Positions 32,049-44,465 of a stretch of 64,000 nt of DNA are shown here, in pieces. The position numbers and the translations under genes are program-made. The notes under the pieces were generated by a model. It saw only the letters and a list, made by a program, of their open reading frames with translations. It made no database searches and was not told where the DNA came from. The DNA comes from Thereva unica (taxonomy: Eukaryota; Arthropoda; Insecta; Diptera; Therevidae): positions 12,257,092-12,321,091 of the forward strand of contig OX465286.1 of the NCBI GenBank assembly GCA_949987705.1, in the 5' to 3' direction. Positions within the stretch are counted from its first letter, which is position 1. Each line of letters begins with the position of its first letter.

Positions 32049-35000
32049 AATGAAAAAAATTTCAACAGAAGTGAGAAGCCGAATAGTGCAATTAATAAGA
32101 AAAGGACATTCGGTTCGGAAAATCGCTGAAACTTGTAAAGTTGGCATAGCAACGGTTTCTCGAGTTGCGAAAGAAAGCGGAGAGACTTTCAGTTCTCCAC
32201 TAGGTGGAAGACCTAAGAAGCTAATGGGCCGAGATTCCCGTAACATAGGACGATTGCTTACTTCAGGTAATGCAAAATGTCCACGTGACGCCCTGGTCAT
32301 ATTGGGAAAAGATGCGAGCGCGTGGACCGCAAGAAGGGCGCTGAAACGAGTAGGTTTAATAGCCGCGGAAAAAAAAGAATGAACCAGCACTATCTAAAAA
32401 AAAATATAAACAAAAGGAAGGACTTTGTAAATAGATTTATACATTGGACCACAGAAGACTGGAAAAAGGTACAAAAATTATTTGTTTTTTAGGTTATGTC
32501 TTATTTTATGAATATTGCTAGGTTATATGGTCAGATGAGACAAAAATCAATAAATTTAATAGTGATGGTCCCTCTTGGTACTGGAGCAAAAATCCTAGTG
32601 CTCATCAACCTGAAGGAGTCAAAGAAACATATCAATTCGACGGTGGTTCCATAATGGTGTGGGGGTGTATTACACCGAATGGCGTTGGACCAATTGTCAA
32701 AATCGAAGGCAAAATGGATAATATGAAATATTTAGACATTTTGAAAACCAATTTGCCGAAAGCCATGTCTCTCTCAAAAATAAAAGAACGGCATGTAATT
32801 TTCCAACAAGACAACGACCCCCCAAGCACACTGCAAAAATTTTTCAAGAGTGGCTTCGAGGTCAAAGATTCGGCTTGTTGGAATGGCCTCCCCAAAGTTC
32901 AGACATGAGCCCCATAGAAAAGTCAAGGCCCACAGCCTTGCTAAAAAGAAGGCTCGCAAACTATGCGGAGCCGCCGAAAGGAATGGGCGAACTGTGGGAG
33001 CTGGTGCAAGACGAATGGGAGAGTATCTCTCCCCAAAATTTAGAGAATTTATACACCAGTATGGAGAACAGATTCATCATCATCAGGAGCTCCACAGCCT
33101 ATTGTTGGCCTTGGCTTCCTCCAGCATTTGCCTCCATGATTCTCGATCTCTGGCCCGACTTCTCCAGTTTCTTATGCCCAACTGTCTCAAGTCATCCTCG
33201 ACCTCATCTATGTATCTTTTCTTAGGACGACCTGGTCTCCGTTTTCCTGGTGGAGCTTTCTCCAGCACTATCTTTGTCGGGTTTCGTTCTCCACCTCGTT
33301 GTACATGACCAATCCATCGTAGTCTGTTTATTTTGATCACTTTAACAACGTTTGGAATCTTGCTAATTTCATACAACTCTGAGTTGTATCTTCTTCTCCA
33401 AACGCCCTCAACCTGTATTCCTTTGTAGATCGAACGAAGGATTTTCCTTTCGAATCTTCCTACCAATGCTTCGTCTGCGTTTTTCAATGTCCACACTTCC
33501 GAACCATATAGTAGGACAGGCCTTATTAGTGTTGTGTAAAGTGCCAATTTTGTCTTCCTTGAAATATTTCTAGACGTCAGGTGCTTGCGTAGACCAAAGT
33601 AGCATTTATTAGCCAGTGCTATTCGTCTTCTGATTTCGGCCGATGTGTCATTTCCTTTCGTTATAATCGTGCCTAGATATACGAATTCATCCACTGCTTC
33701 GATGTTGTAGGTGTCGATCGTTATATTTTGTCTGCTACTTCTGGTGTTTTTTTGTGCACATATACTTTGTTTTGTGCTCATTTATTTCCAACCCGATTTT
33801 TTTTTGCGGCTTGCTCAAGTGCTACAAAGGCCTCCTTCATTCTCTCAAATGATCTTCCAAGGATAGCAATATCGTCGGCAAAGGCTAGTATTTGCACTGA
33901 CCTGTCAAAGATACACCCTGATGTGTTAATCGATGCATCTCTTACTGCTTTTTCTAGGGCCACGTTGAATAACAGGCAGGAGAGTGCATCACCTTGCCTT
34001 AATCCTCTATTTGTTCTGAGGGGTGGGGATAATTCACCATCAATTCTGACTTTACACCTTGCATCTTTCATCGAGATTTTTGTCAGCTCTACAAGGTGTT
34101 TTGATATTCCGAGCTGCTCCATAGCATCAAATAACTCCTTGCGGTTCACACTATCGTAAGCATATCTGTAGTCGATGAATAACATGTGGATGTTTATGTT
34201 AAATTCAACGGCCTTTTCTAGGGTTTCTTTGAGTACAAATAACTGGTCTGTTGTGGATCTTCCAGGACGAAAACCGCATTGATACTCTCCTAGTATTCTT
34301 TCCACGTATGGTTGTAGTCTATTATAGAGTACACGTGAGAACACTTTGTATGTTGTATTCAATAGCGTTATTCCTCTGTAGTTGTTGCAAGATAGAGGGT
34401 CTCCTTTTTTGTGTAAAGGACACACTATGCCCTCGTTCCACTCATCAGGCATTTCTTTCCGTCTCCAGATTTTCACTATTACTTCATGCAGTTTTTGGAT
34501 AGTTTCCTCTCCGCTTTGCTTAATGAGTTCAGTAGGTATGTTGTCAGATCCTGATGCCTTATTATTTTTTAATGTTCGCAATGCTTGGCGTGCTTCTTCT
34601 ATGGTAGGGGCTGCTGTGCTATCATCCTCATTGTCCGGATTCATGTTCTGTACGTTTGGGATACCACTGTGCTCCTGCTCTGGGGTCATTAATAGCTCCT
34701 CGAATTGCTCTGACCATCTAGCCAATATTTCGTCATGATTGCTTAATATCTCCCCACTTTTATTTTTGCACATTGTCACTCTAGGCTTAAATTCTTTCCT
34801 TTGTTGGTTTATGCTTTTGTAGAAGTTTCTTGCATCATTTAGGTTTGCTGATTCTTCTAATTTTTTCATTTGCTCTTCCCAATAAAGCCTTTTTTCGCTT
34901 TGTGCAATCTCTTCTCAGCTCGCCTCTTTTCCTTGTACTCCTCTTCAGAGTTTCTTGTTCTGTGTCTATTAAGCATGACTTGGTACACTCGGTTTTTTTC

Positions 35001-35577
35001 CCTTGTCGCCTGGGCGCATTCTTCATCGAACCACTCAACCCTTCGCCCTTGTTGCACGAAGCCTAGAACATCTTCAGCTGTTTCTTTTATCGTGTTCTTT
35101 TTATATCATCCCATTTATCGTTCAAGTCTTCGTGTGTGTTACGTGTGATTTCATTTATTTTAACGTTGTGTAGGTTCTCGTAATCAGACCTAGTTTGCTC
35201 TTCCTTGAAACCTGCCACGTTGTATTTTCGGTCTCTGTTTCCTCTTCTGGTTTTTATTGCAGATATCCTGGCCCTAATTTTCGTATCTAATAAGAAGTGG
35301 TCAGAGTCTATATTTGCGCCGCGGAATGCTCTCACATCCAGCACATTGGATTGGTGGCGTGCATCTATAAGGACATGATCAATTGCGTTGTTGGTTACAC
35401 CATCTGGTGACTTCCAAGTTGCTTTTTGAATATCCTTATGCTGGAATTTGGTGCTGGATATAATCATATTTTGCGCCATGGCAAAGTTTATTAGTCTTAA
35501 TCCATTATCATTGTGGTGTTCGTGGAGAACAGATTAAAAGCTTTCAAAAAGTCCAGGGGTATTTGGACTAAATATTG
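32049..35577 (+). pseudogene. Tc1-like transposase, frameshifted and split
   Basis: An N-terminal paired-type helix-turn-helix (SVRKIAETCKVGIATVSRVA) lies within the first 110 residues. After a probable 53-bp intron at 32469-32521 (GT-AG, with WKK before and IWSDETK after), the catalytic domain shows the first Asp in WSDE, MVWGCITPNGVGP, the second Asp in FQQDNDP and the Glu in SPIE, consistent with DD34E. Three frameshifts all fall in homopolymers (poly-A near 32370 and 32398, poly-C near 32820). The last residues are cut off by the RTE-like insertion at 33075 and resume at 35536, ending at 35577. Cut-and-paste transposase; now inactive. Confidence 0.85.
33075..35522 (-). mobile_element. RTE-like non-LTR retrotransposon, 5'-truncated, 13-bp TSD
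   Basis: Inserted in the Tc1 transposase with duplication TGGAGAACAGATT at 33062-33074 and 35523-35535. From high to low coordinates: endonuclease C-terminal part (KATWKSPDG, NAIDHVLIDARHQSN, SDHFLL), a linker, RT (NNYRGITLLNTTYKVFSRVL, CGFRPGRSTTDQ, FIDYRYAYDSV, RQGDALSCLLFN, LAFADDIAILG) and a C-terminal part ending RNWRSRARDRESWRQML. The gene stops within a few bases of the 3' end, which is a short TGATGATGATGA tail. The frame breaks near 33800 (poly-T) and near 34866 and 35080. The RTE-like label comes from domain style and the minimal repeat-tailed 3' UTR. Confidence 0.85.
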
Positions 35578-35822
35578 AAATTTAATTGTCAATGCCTACA
35601 AAACAGTCGGGTGCAAAACTGTTCCAATGAAGGAAGTATTTATTTCTTAAATATCTTTTAAACGACTGAATATTTTGCTACAGTTTCTTTAAAAAAAACG
35701 TGCTAAAACATTAGAGAAAATGTTTTTGCATTTGGTTGTATTAAAGTATACCCTAGAATTCCCTCTAAATGGTCACTAATTTTAAAATACTGATTATTGA
35801 AACACTTTCGCTCTTCAGTGTA

Positions 35823-36030
35823 AAGCAAATATAAAGGATATACAAATAGCCTAAAACGTCCCTTCCCAATTGGATCAGCCGTTTCCGAGATTAGCCCGAA
35901 CAAACAGACAGACAGATAAAAATTTTAAAAATGCATGATTTTGTTTTAATATGATGTAAATAACCATATGAACTTAAAAAAAACACAATTATTTTAAAAT
36001 CACAGACAGACACTCCAATTACGTTTAGCA
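35823..36030. repeat. Second block of cagacagac repeat
   Basis: acagacagacagat and ataaccatatgaactta followed by acacaattatt repeat the text at 31060-31110 in the same orientation. Fragment of the same dispersed repeat. Confidence 0.4.
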
Positions 36031-36764
36031 ACTCGCTGACTCCAGATCGGTGGTGGTAATCATCGCTCTTTATGGGCATTATTTATCCCTAAACAATCAG
36101 CCGCAGTTCACTCGAATTTAATAACTCGCTCCACAATTACCAAAATTAATTTTCAAATCTAAAATAAAAAAAAAGAAAAAAAGAAACAGGAAACTGTTTT
36201 TATTCTCCGTTCAAAGAGATAGCCTTAATAAAAATGTGTAAACACCTTGTTTTCATAAAAGTGATTTGGAAGTAAGCGCAGCGCGCACACTATATAATTT
36301 CTACCTTATATCCAAGTTCCTTCTTGTCTCCATTTGCTTGCATTGATCGTAATCCAACAACATGAACTGAATACAAAAAAGAGTTAGTCCACGGCGAAAC
36401 AAAAAAAAAACAATTTGCATGTCGTTTACTTTCAGGAATAAATCGAACGCGGCCGCGCAAAAAATTATTTGCATTTTTTACTTGAGAGCGGCGATTGTTA
36501 AATCTGTTTATTTGCACCTTTTCTTGTCACCTTTAAAATATCCCATTTCAACAGGGGCGCGAAATATTTCAAGGTCCATGGCCTCTCTGCATTAAAATCA
36601 AGAAGCCAAAGAGTAGACCATTCCAGCAAGTATAAATTGCTTGAAACCCAACCTATATATATGTATAGAGTTAAGTGGAGAGAGGCGAATTAAGATTTTG
36701 GACGATGCAAACGCAGTGAGTATACATATATATAAACATGTAATAGCTAATCGGCACTTAAAAT
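36031..36764. other. Intergenic, nothing recognised
   Basis: No coding similarity or element ends were seen. Confidence 0.4.
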
Positions 36765-37090
36765 CAGCGTCGGCCCTAGCGCTTGCTGAGGGTGAAGCGA
36801 GATTGTCGTTCGGCGCCCTTTGGTCGACGCTTTCACTTCACATAAATTGTATTTCCAGTTGTCCTAGATAAAACTTTTTTGCGAGCCCCCTTTTGACAGC
36901 CTCTATGGGCTGAGGGCCCCATAAGGATTTTGATGGTGGTTCTAGGGTCTCTCAGCCCCGCCTGTAGCGCGGCAATAGACGGAGCATGTCCAGCGCCGGC
37001 CTTAGGGTAGAGCGAATGGAGCGTTCGCTCTAGGCGCCAGGTGGCCAGGGGCGCCCAAATGAATGCGAAAAACAAAATTTTGATGGCGCC
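36765..37090. mobile_element. hAT-like terminal fragments
   Basis: CAGCGTCGGCCCTAGCGC at 36765 and CAGCGCCGGCCTTAGGG at 36991 are two left ends of hAT type in the same orientation. The second is followed by a small palindrome (gagcgaatggagcgttcgctc). No right ends were found, so these are fragments. Confidence 0.45.
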
Positions 37091-38160
37091 TTTTTTTTTC
37101 AAAAAACCTTAGCACCTCTCAAAGTGCCAAACACTTCTTGGACTTTCATATACCCTATCAGGAGGACCTGCAAGGCCAGTTGAATATTTCTGAACCCTTT
37201 TAGTAGGGTGCCGAATGTGGCTCCAATGAAGGGAAATTTTCGAGATACCTCTTCAAGGAGCGCAGATTGAGTTCACGAACCACGGTGGAGTGCGCTTAGA
37301 TCACTCCTTCATTGGAAGAGATCTCCTTAGAGACCCACCTGCAGAAGTACGGGCACCTTTTGCTCCATCGGAGAGGTGACCCAAAAAAGCGACCGCTTTT
37401 AGACGACGAGTTCTGGAAGCTTGGTACTCCCGTGTAGAAGCTGCTGGACTCTGCATCGCCCTCGAGGAAGAGAAGAATGCCGTTTTACTTAATAAGAAGA
37501 GAGTTAGATCCTATGGATCTCCTCCAGACCACAATAACTCGGCGAAAAGGTGAAGGCTCCGGGCATACGGTTTGAGAATCCGACTGAAAACCCTTCAGAA
37601 AAGAAGTCCGATCAAATGACAGAAAGTGTCAGAATGGACCTTCTTGCGATGTGTATATCCGAAGAATCTCCTGACCACAGAACAGCTAGTTGCCGTCTAA
37701 GAGAGTTTTCTGGAGGAGAATTGTCGAGTTGGGGTAGGGGTCAGAGCAGCCCAGATTCGATTCCCTGCGGATACATTTTGTTGAAAACGTTAGAGATCCA
37801 AAAACGACCTTAAAGGTGGAGGAGTGGAGAGTTTTCTGCGGACCAAAGGTCTATTGACGAGCTGAGGCGGACGGGTGGCCATATTGGCGGCAAGTTTGGT
37901 CGGGTATAGCTTAGGATCTGGAAAATCCCATGTCCCAAAGTGTCCCCAGACAAGCTTGCTATGTCCCTTCATCGACCGCCAGCACCTGGCGAACAACCAC
38001 GATCATTTCCGCTGCGATCACCAACGAAGCAGAAATCCCGAGGAAACCAACTTAAGAAAGGCTGGCGTAGCTGGCGAAACACCGTGGAAGCAACTTTGCT
38101 AAGAAACACTTGCTCTAATGCCCTGTTATGCTATGTATTATTTATTAAAAGGCTCTACAA
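37091..38160. other. Coding-like but unassigned segment
   Basis: Base composition is less AT-rich than the surroundings, and several plus-strand frames stay open for 60-100 codons (for example RRRVLEAWYSRVEAAGLCIA at about 37398, and 37550-37813). No family was recognised. It may be decayed retroelement coding sequence; no function is claimed. Confidence 0.3.
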
Positions 38161-39010
38161 CCGGAATCCGCATTTACTAATATTAAGCACAAGGTTGTTG
38201 TTGGAACACCAAGAATAGAAGGTGTTTAGATCAGCTTGCAGAAGTTTGCAATCCTCTATACTCCTTATGTGGCGATACAGTTTGATGTCATCAGCGTAAA
38301 TAAGGGTTTTACAGTGCCTTAGCTGGGTAACAATATCGTCAATTGATAAAATAAAAAGGAGAGGGCCAAGATGGCTACATTGCGGGACTCCAGAGGACGC
38401 TTCGATCTTTTTAGATTTGACTCCGCGGAATAGAACCTGGTAGGTTCTGTCGGCTAAGTACGACTAGAACCATACCACAAGGGCATCGGGAAAGCCTAAT
38501 TTCTTTAGTTTAAGAACTATAATAGAGTGAGAGAGCTTGTCGAAAGCCTTACTGAAGTCTGTGTAGACACAGTCAGTTTGGCAGCCAGTGATAAAGCCTC
38601 TAACTGTGTTTGAAGAGAACTCTAGTAAATTAGTAGTAGTGGAACGAGCTGCAAGAAATCCATAGCAGAATAAATAATATATTCGAAGAGTTTTGGTATA
38701 TAGACGATAACTTCGCAATTGGCCTGTAATTCGATATTTCGTTCTTACAATCTTTTTTATGGACAGGTATTATAAAAGAGTTCTTCCATAAGGTTTGGGA
38801 AGCGCCCTTTATTTAGGGATTTTTGAAATAAACATAGAAGAGGAGACAGTAGGGCCCCTGCACAGGATTTTAGAACAGCAGGAGGAACTCCATCAGGGCC
38901 GGACGAGAAATCCTGCGGAAGTTCATTTATATGTTTCAAGATATCTTCCCTGGTTATAGACAGGGAAAAGTAAGAACTCAAGTCAAACACAATAATTGCC
39001 AAAGAGCCCA
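38160..39010 (-). pseudogene. Jockey/CR1-type RT fragment
   Basis: From high to low: EDILKHINELPQDFSSGPDG, VPPAVLKSCAGALLSPL, a frameshifted SNYRPIA-like stretch, YTDFSKAFDKLSHSIIVLKL, GVPQCSHLGPLLF (Cys for Gly), and IYADDIKLYRHIRS. It lacks the endonuclease and the C-terminus. Close in style to the element at 1-2257. Broken near 38720-38760. Confidence 0.8.
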
Positions 39011-40164
39011 AGCTTCCCACGAAAAATAACAATAATAAAACCAAAAAAAAAAGCCCCCCCCCCTCCCCGAAATATATTTAACAAAACTCGGCCTTTTTGT
39101 ATAGCAGCAGCGATTCGCAAAAAAATCAGGTTTTGTTATGGGGTTTGTTATAGATTAGACGACGATTATGCCTACCTGGAGAAGTTGGTTACCTTATAAA
39201 ATCGCCACTCAATTTCCCAAAGGTAACGCTCGATACAAAATATGCATTTACCAAAACAATTCACACAGAGAGAGAGAGAGATGCTTGCAGTTTCACGTTT
39301 CTTCCGTGTGATTATCGCGCGCCATCATTTAAAGCTAGCATTCAGCCGCGATTATGCATAATAAGAAACTCTCAATGTGGGCCTATACTATATAAAAATG
39401 TGTGTGCTGTGATGATGGTTTTTTGGTTAAATTTAGTATCTGATGATATCTGCGTTTCTCTTCACCTTTACCTGTGCGCTTCCTTCCATCATTGAAAAAG
39501 AAAGATCAGCCCAATCTGGTTTTTAAGGTCGCATCATCGAAGAATGTACGTATCTATATACCTATATATATATATATATACACATATGTATTTAGGTATA
39601 TGCATATATATAGTCATGTACATTGTGTAATCATATATCTACGCATACCAAAAAACGAGATAACAAAAAGAGACAATAAAATATTTTGGCTTTAAATTGT
39701 TAAAATCGCCGTGATATATTACTACTTTATAATTGTGTTTTACGGCGTGAATCACCGTTGATCGCCTCTTTTGTGCTATACACAAAAATTTGAATACCTG
39801 TCATGTCGCGATATTTGATGCGCTTGCAAATTTCTAATTTAGCAACTTTAAATATAGGTTGAAAGGCCACGGGTTCAAAATGTCAAGTTTTTTTTTTCTG
39901 GCAATTCATTTAGAGAGAGATTACGTGCAGCTTAGCGCTTACAACCAAGTAGTTTTCAACTAGAAACAATTATTATTTTTACTAATTAATCAATCTGTAA
40001 AGAAAGCATCAGTTTAAGTCATTAGATACAATATAAGTACTGGTTTTAGGAGGATAACCCTAAAGCAAAGCCAGTTGTACTCGGATATAAAGTTGTACCT
40101 TACCTATCCGTTGTTAACTGTGGAAGCTGTTATTGAACTGCCCTTCATATATATTCAGACAGAC
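39011..40164. other. Intergenic with microsatellites
   Basis: Poly-A/poly-C tract at 39041-39064, (GA)n near 39268-39281 and (TA)n near 39564-39580. No gene was recognised. Confidence 0.45.
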
Positions 40165-40315
40165 GAGTTCCACAATTCGCGTGGAATGAAATCGAAATTC
40201 GAAATTTCACTCGAATTAAATGTATGTCACCACATACAAATTGAATTGATCGAAATCTGGAACATCTAATTTCGGTTTCGCGAGTGTCACAAAATCTCGA
40301 ATTGTGGAACACCGC
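40165..40315. repeat. Short inverted repeat (MITE-like)
   Basis: gagttccacaattcgcg at about 40166 pairs with cgaattgtggaacac at about 40299; the body has further tcgaaatt words in both orientations. Weak support. Confidence 0.3.
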
Positions 40316-40464
40316 GCTACGATTATTGCGAATTTTACATAACTTTTAAGTTTACAAGAAAATAATTTACAAAGTCATGAACTTACTTTTATTTATCAAT
40401 CCTATTTCATCCATTTGCCCAAATTATATTCATTCACAGTTTTGTCTTGTAAAATCCTTTTAAA

Positions 40465-40544
40465 CAGTGGCGGATACACGGGGGGAAATGAGGGACAGGG
40501 GTATTCTTTTCCGGGTCAGACAACATGAATGTTGAGCCTAGCTG
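40465..40544. mobile_element. hAT terminal fragment
   Basis: CAGTGGCGGATACACGGGGGG is a commonly seen hAT left end. No matching right end was found. Confidence 0.4.
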
Positions 40545-40835
40545 AATTGTCTTGTCGCCTGTCGATAATTATCACCTTCCTCTCCTACTGAGCTATTGTT
40601 CTGTCTTTAACAATAAGCCAATCTCAGAGGAGTCAACCTTTACCTTTAACTTTAAAAAAGCCAACCTCGAAGAACTCTCATCCAAGCTCACTTCGGTTGA
40701 TTTCAATTTGTTACTCTCTCGTCTAATGAGTTGGATGTCGATGTAGCAAGATTTTACTCCGTCCTGCATGAAACTTTCGCATCCTGGGTACCTATCGAGC
40801 CGTTAAAGTCGTCCAGATCATCCCCATTGGACTGC
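40545..40835 (+). pseudogene. Jockey-type retrotransposon linker fragment
   Basis: DNYHLPLLLSYC, FNFKKANLEELSSKLTSVDF and a frameshifted VARFYSVLHETFASWVP match the segment between endonuclease and RT in Jockey/CR1 ORF2 proteins. Small remnant only. Confidence 0.6.
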
Positions 40836-40837
40836 CG

Positions 40838-41085
40838 TAGTACTCCTTAGTCTGAGGAGGCTAATGAGGCTGGACCTGGCTTCTTTGGTGAATATTACGC
40901 CAACGCCACTCCTACGGCTTTTAGTGTCATTTCTGCCAGAATATAAGGACTCACCGTTTGGGCGAATATGCTCCCCCGAATCGTGCCATCTGGTCTCGCT
41001 AAGTCTCGTGATCTTGATTTTGTATCGATTCATCTCGTTGAGGACTTCATCTAGCAGTCCATTACCTTTTTTGCGGGATCAGTAA
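40838..41085 (-). pseudogene. RTE-like endonuclease fragment
   Basis: LLDEVLNEMNRYKIKITRLS and ETRWHDSGEH, then SGVGVIFTKEARSSLISL, match the apurinic endonuclease N-terminal half of RTE-like elements, including the conserved SETRW. It abuts the repeat starting near 41090. Confidence 0.65.
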
Positions 41086-42547
41086 TGCGGGACTAGACAT
41101 GCGGGATCCGCGGGATTCGCGGGATTTGGGCAGTAGAATCACCTGTTGTAAGAACCGAGACTTAATAAAGAAATACTAACAATATTTCAAAGTAATATTA
41201 GTTAATAAAAATAGCCCTCCGAACACGACTGATCGCTTCATCTTGCCTGTGTACGAATGTGGGAATCCATACATGGGTCGACGGACACGAGACCCATTTG
41301 AAACTAGTTTGAACTGCTCGCGTGCGACTGTTCTTGCCGATCGGAAGCGATTTAAGTTGCGTGGTTGCACTTAATCTGACCCACTTGACATTTTGCCAAA
41401 ACCTTGTGACTAAATACTAACACCGATTGATCCAAAACCAGTTCTGTTGGTGTGTGGCCAAAGATTTCATTTTAATTGCAAGCTGGGTGTGCTTGTGATT
41501 ATTGTGAAACCAGTTTGAAATTGAGATTGCAAATCAGTCGACTCGCAAGCGGAGAGCCGTATACCTCACAAAATTTAAATTCGTTAGTTAAAGATATCTG
41601 CCTACTAAGCAATAACACAAAATCGCCTAAGTATATTTATGTGCGTGTGTCCGAAAGTGATCAATTACTGAGTTTCCATTTAAAGTTAACCCAGGGTTAG
41701 CTTAGAGTAAGGGCCCATGGAAACGGGGGTTGAGTAAAGTTTCGTTAAATCCAAGAAAACTCGACGAAACACGTCGGATTAATCCGGGTTTTGCATATGT
41801 GTTTGCTTAAGTGTACGTCTAAATGTAAAGCTACCCTACGCCTACGACTGAGGAATCCCCACGAGCATTACATACTGTGTTTCCATAAATGGAGGTAGAG
41901 TTTTCGTTGAGTAAACAGAAACCTTTTTTCGTCATCAAGTTAATTTGATGCTGTTTCCATGACGGCTCTGGGCGAAAGTGACCGATAATTATTATTAAAT
42001 TGCGTCACCGTTAATATATGTGCAGTCAAGTATATAGTCAATCGCACACATATGCAAAACTCGACTGAACCGGATTAGTTAACGAAACTTTAATCAACCT
42101 CCGTTTCCATAGTCGCCTAATTTGAGAAAACCCAGGGTAAACACTACATAGAAACACAGTAGCGAGCGTAAGGGGTTACCCTCGCGGCTAATTGTGTTGT
42201 ATTTCAAAACGACCAACTGAGTCAGTCAAACAAAGTATTCAGGCCATTTATTAACTACGCTGGAACTGATTCCGCTGGAATTTTCTAACATCGGTAGCAT
42301 AAACTGTGCTGTAACGGCAGTAGCGTAGCGTGGGGGGTGCAGAGGGGGCCATGGCCCCGGGCGGCGTAGATGTTGGGGGCGGCGGCCAAACTGGACCGAA
42401 CTAGAGATCCTGCCGGCAACATCAAGCCCTAACCATTGCCACATCCAGCACGATGTCCTGGCTGATGGTGTCTACAGGCCAAACATAAATGGGAAGGGAA
42501 GTGAAGTGAGGTGAAGTTAGGTACCATTCCATATAAATGTATGAGAG

Positions 42548-43402
42548 CAAGGGCGGCGCTTTCATAGGTGAAAATGGTGCACTTGCACCGGGCGCAATTT
42601 CAGAAATTAAGATTTAAAAAACAAATTGAAAAAATTGAAAAAGTGATCCCATTGTCACATATTACACGAAATGCACCTTCTGTGCGTTTTACCATTGTCT
42701 TCTGCAAGGTGTGGCCAATGCAATTTCATTTAGTTCGCCTGATTTTGTCGTCTATCCTTTCTTGGCTGGCACGGTGCCATAGGTCATGATTTGTAATTCA
42801 AATTAGTCGTACTATTATAGATCACTACTTCGGCGAGAAACATCTAGATCGCCTATGTACTGAAGTTTTTGAAAGCGGCTTCTATGTCCAGTAAGGCTGT
42901 TAAGTGGACTGCTTTGTTATGCAAGACCGTAGAAACCAATATATGCAGTGCAGTTACCACCTATTATCCTTCGAAATATAAAGGATTGGAGAACGACATA
43001 GAGACCTCCGTTCTGGAGATACGAGTTTATAGTTATTATTAGTGCTGGAAATAGTTAAGGAAGTGCAGCTTACAATGAAAATCATCGGAGAGTATTAATC
43101 AGCATTAGCGGGAGAGTTTTGTGAACTTAGAGCGTAAGTAAACTCACCACAAAAGCAAGATCCCGAAGCAAATCCTGATTGGACAAAGGCAGGGGCGCGC
43201 TTTCATAGGTGCAACTGGTGTATTTGCGCTGGGCGCAATTTCAAAAAAAGTGAAAGAAAAATTCCGTGCCTTCATTTGCAATGAGTTTTTTTGTCTTCTT
43301 TCATTTTCCATTACTGCCATCAAAACATGAATAAAAATGAAGGGGGCACAATATGTATATGGCATGCTGCACCGGGCGCAAAAAAGCCAAACGCCGGCCC
43401 TG
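42548..43402. mobile_element. Composite hAT MITE, copy 3 (8-bp TSD)
   Basis: Starts CAAGGGCGGCGCTTTCA, ends CGCCGGCCCTG, with perfect duplication TATGAGAG at 42540-42547 and 43403-43410. An internal left end lies at 43190. The minus strand reads HLTALLDIEAAF at about 42870-42906 and a WIGHT-type motif near 42704-42735. Nested inside the 42318-45037 hAT. Confidence 0.85.
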
Positions 43403-44465
43403 TATGAGAGTGACCAATATGGCAGTAAGTGGATGCTACATCTACTTCAGTGAAAGTTACGTCTACTTTACTTCTGCGTTACTTTTCATTTAGGTTTGGC
43501 CTTATTTCTGGACTATAACGTTGAGGCATCAAAATTATCCAACCAAACTCTCCTATTTGATGGATTATCAAAAAAGCGTACGCCTGTGATGGAAGACAAG
43601 AATAACTCATGCATGGACCTTCTTTTTGTATCTATGTTTGTGTAAATGGTTCAAAACACTTGTGAGCGCGCATATGAATCACGATAGGTGTCCATTGGCA
43701 GCTGACAGCGGATTGCCAAATTTTGAATAAATCAGAGTCGGTTAGATTGTAGTGAAAAATTGATTCAGTTGTTTATTTTCAGTTGAATTGTAGTTTTGTT
43801 GTAAGTTCGTTTGTTCGTTCGTTTTTATACAAACAGAGTGACGTTGCTCTCTTGTATGAGACTCTCAATGTGCATGGAAACAGCGATTTTAAGATTCCCT
43901 TCTTTTATGACGCGGACTGTAAATGCTGAAGCATGAGAAAGACTCCAACAGCTGCCGCATTTTTCGTTAAAATCCCCTGTAATAGTATTGGGTTACGATG
44001 ATAGGGAAATGAAACGTCCAGATATTGAACAGAGAAGAGTTTAAGCTTATGCTCCTGCGTCTACGAGGCTTTCTATCTAAAGACAGACTAAAATAAATTG
44101 CAGAGAGAAATTACTGATTCCAGCTCTCTGGGTTTGTTAAAGTTTATAATTTAGGTTAACCTTGAAGCACGGATATAGCCTGCGCCAAAACAATTGGAAA
44201 TCTCAAAATCGATTTTTTGATGAGCAGTGAAAGTCTCAAATCCTCACCACGAAAGTAGATTCGAAAAGAAAAGTGCACCACATCATTACATTCGTTTAAA
44301 ACCCCAAATCACCTGCTCATTTATATTTTCAATCACAATTCAATCCGTCTCATTACGACTCTTGTCCTGGTCAGATGCTATGGTGGAGTGTTGTTCCCGG
44401 TAAACGAGTTTCAAAAGGAAAATTAAAATGCATGTCCGCTTGAGTTTTATCCATACACGGAATGT

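Larger units (their letters stand above)
31989..35820 (+). mobile_element. Tc1-family transposon, interrupted by an RTE-like element
   Basis: Ends CACTGAAAAGCAAAAGTGTT and close complement (about 38 bp), flanked by TA (31987-31988 and 35821-35822). Removing the 33075-35522 insertion and its duplication leaves about 1.37 kb, a normal Tc1 length. It carries one transposase gene, described separately. The nearly complete structure suggests fairly recent activity before the RTE insertion. Confidence 0.85.

Noticed and set aside
39474..39695. Tyr/Ile-rich 73-codon ORF
   Set aside because: Produced by (TA)n microsatellite sequence.
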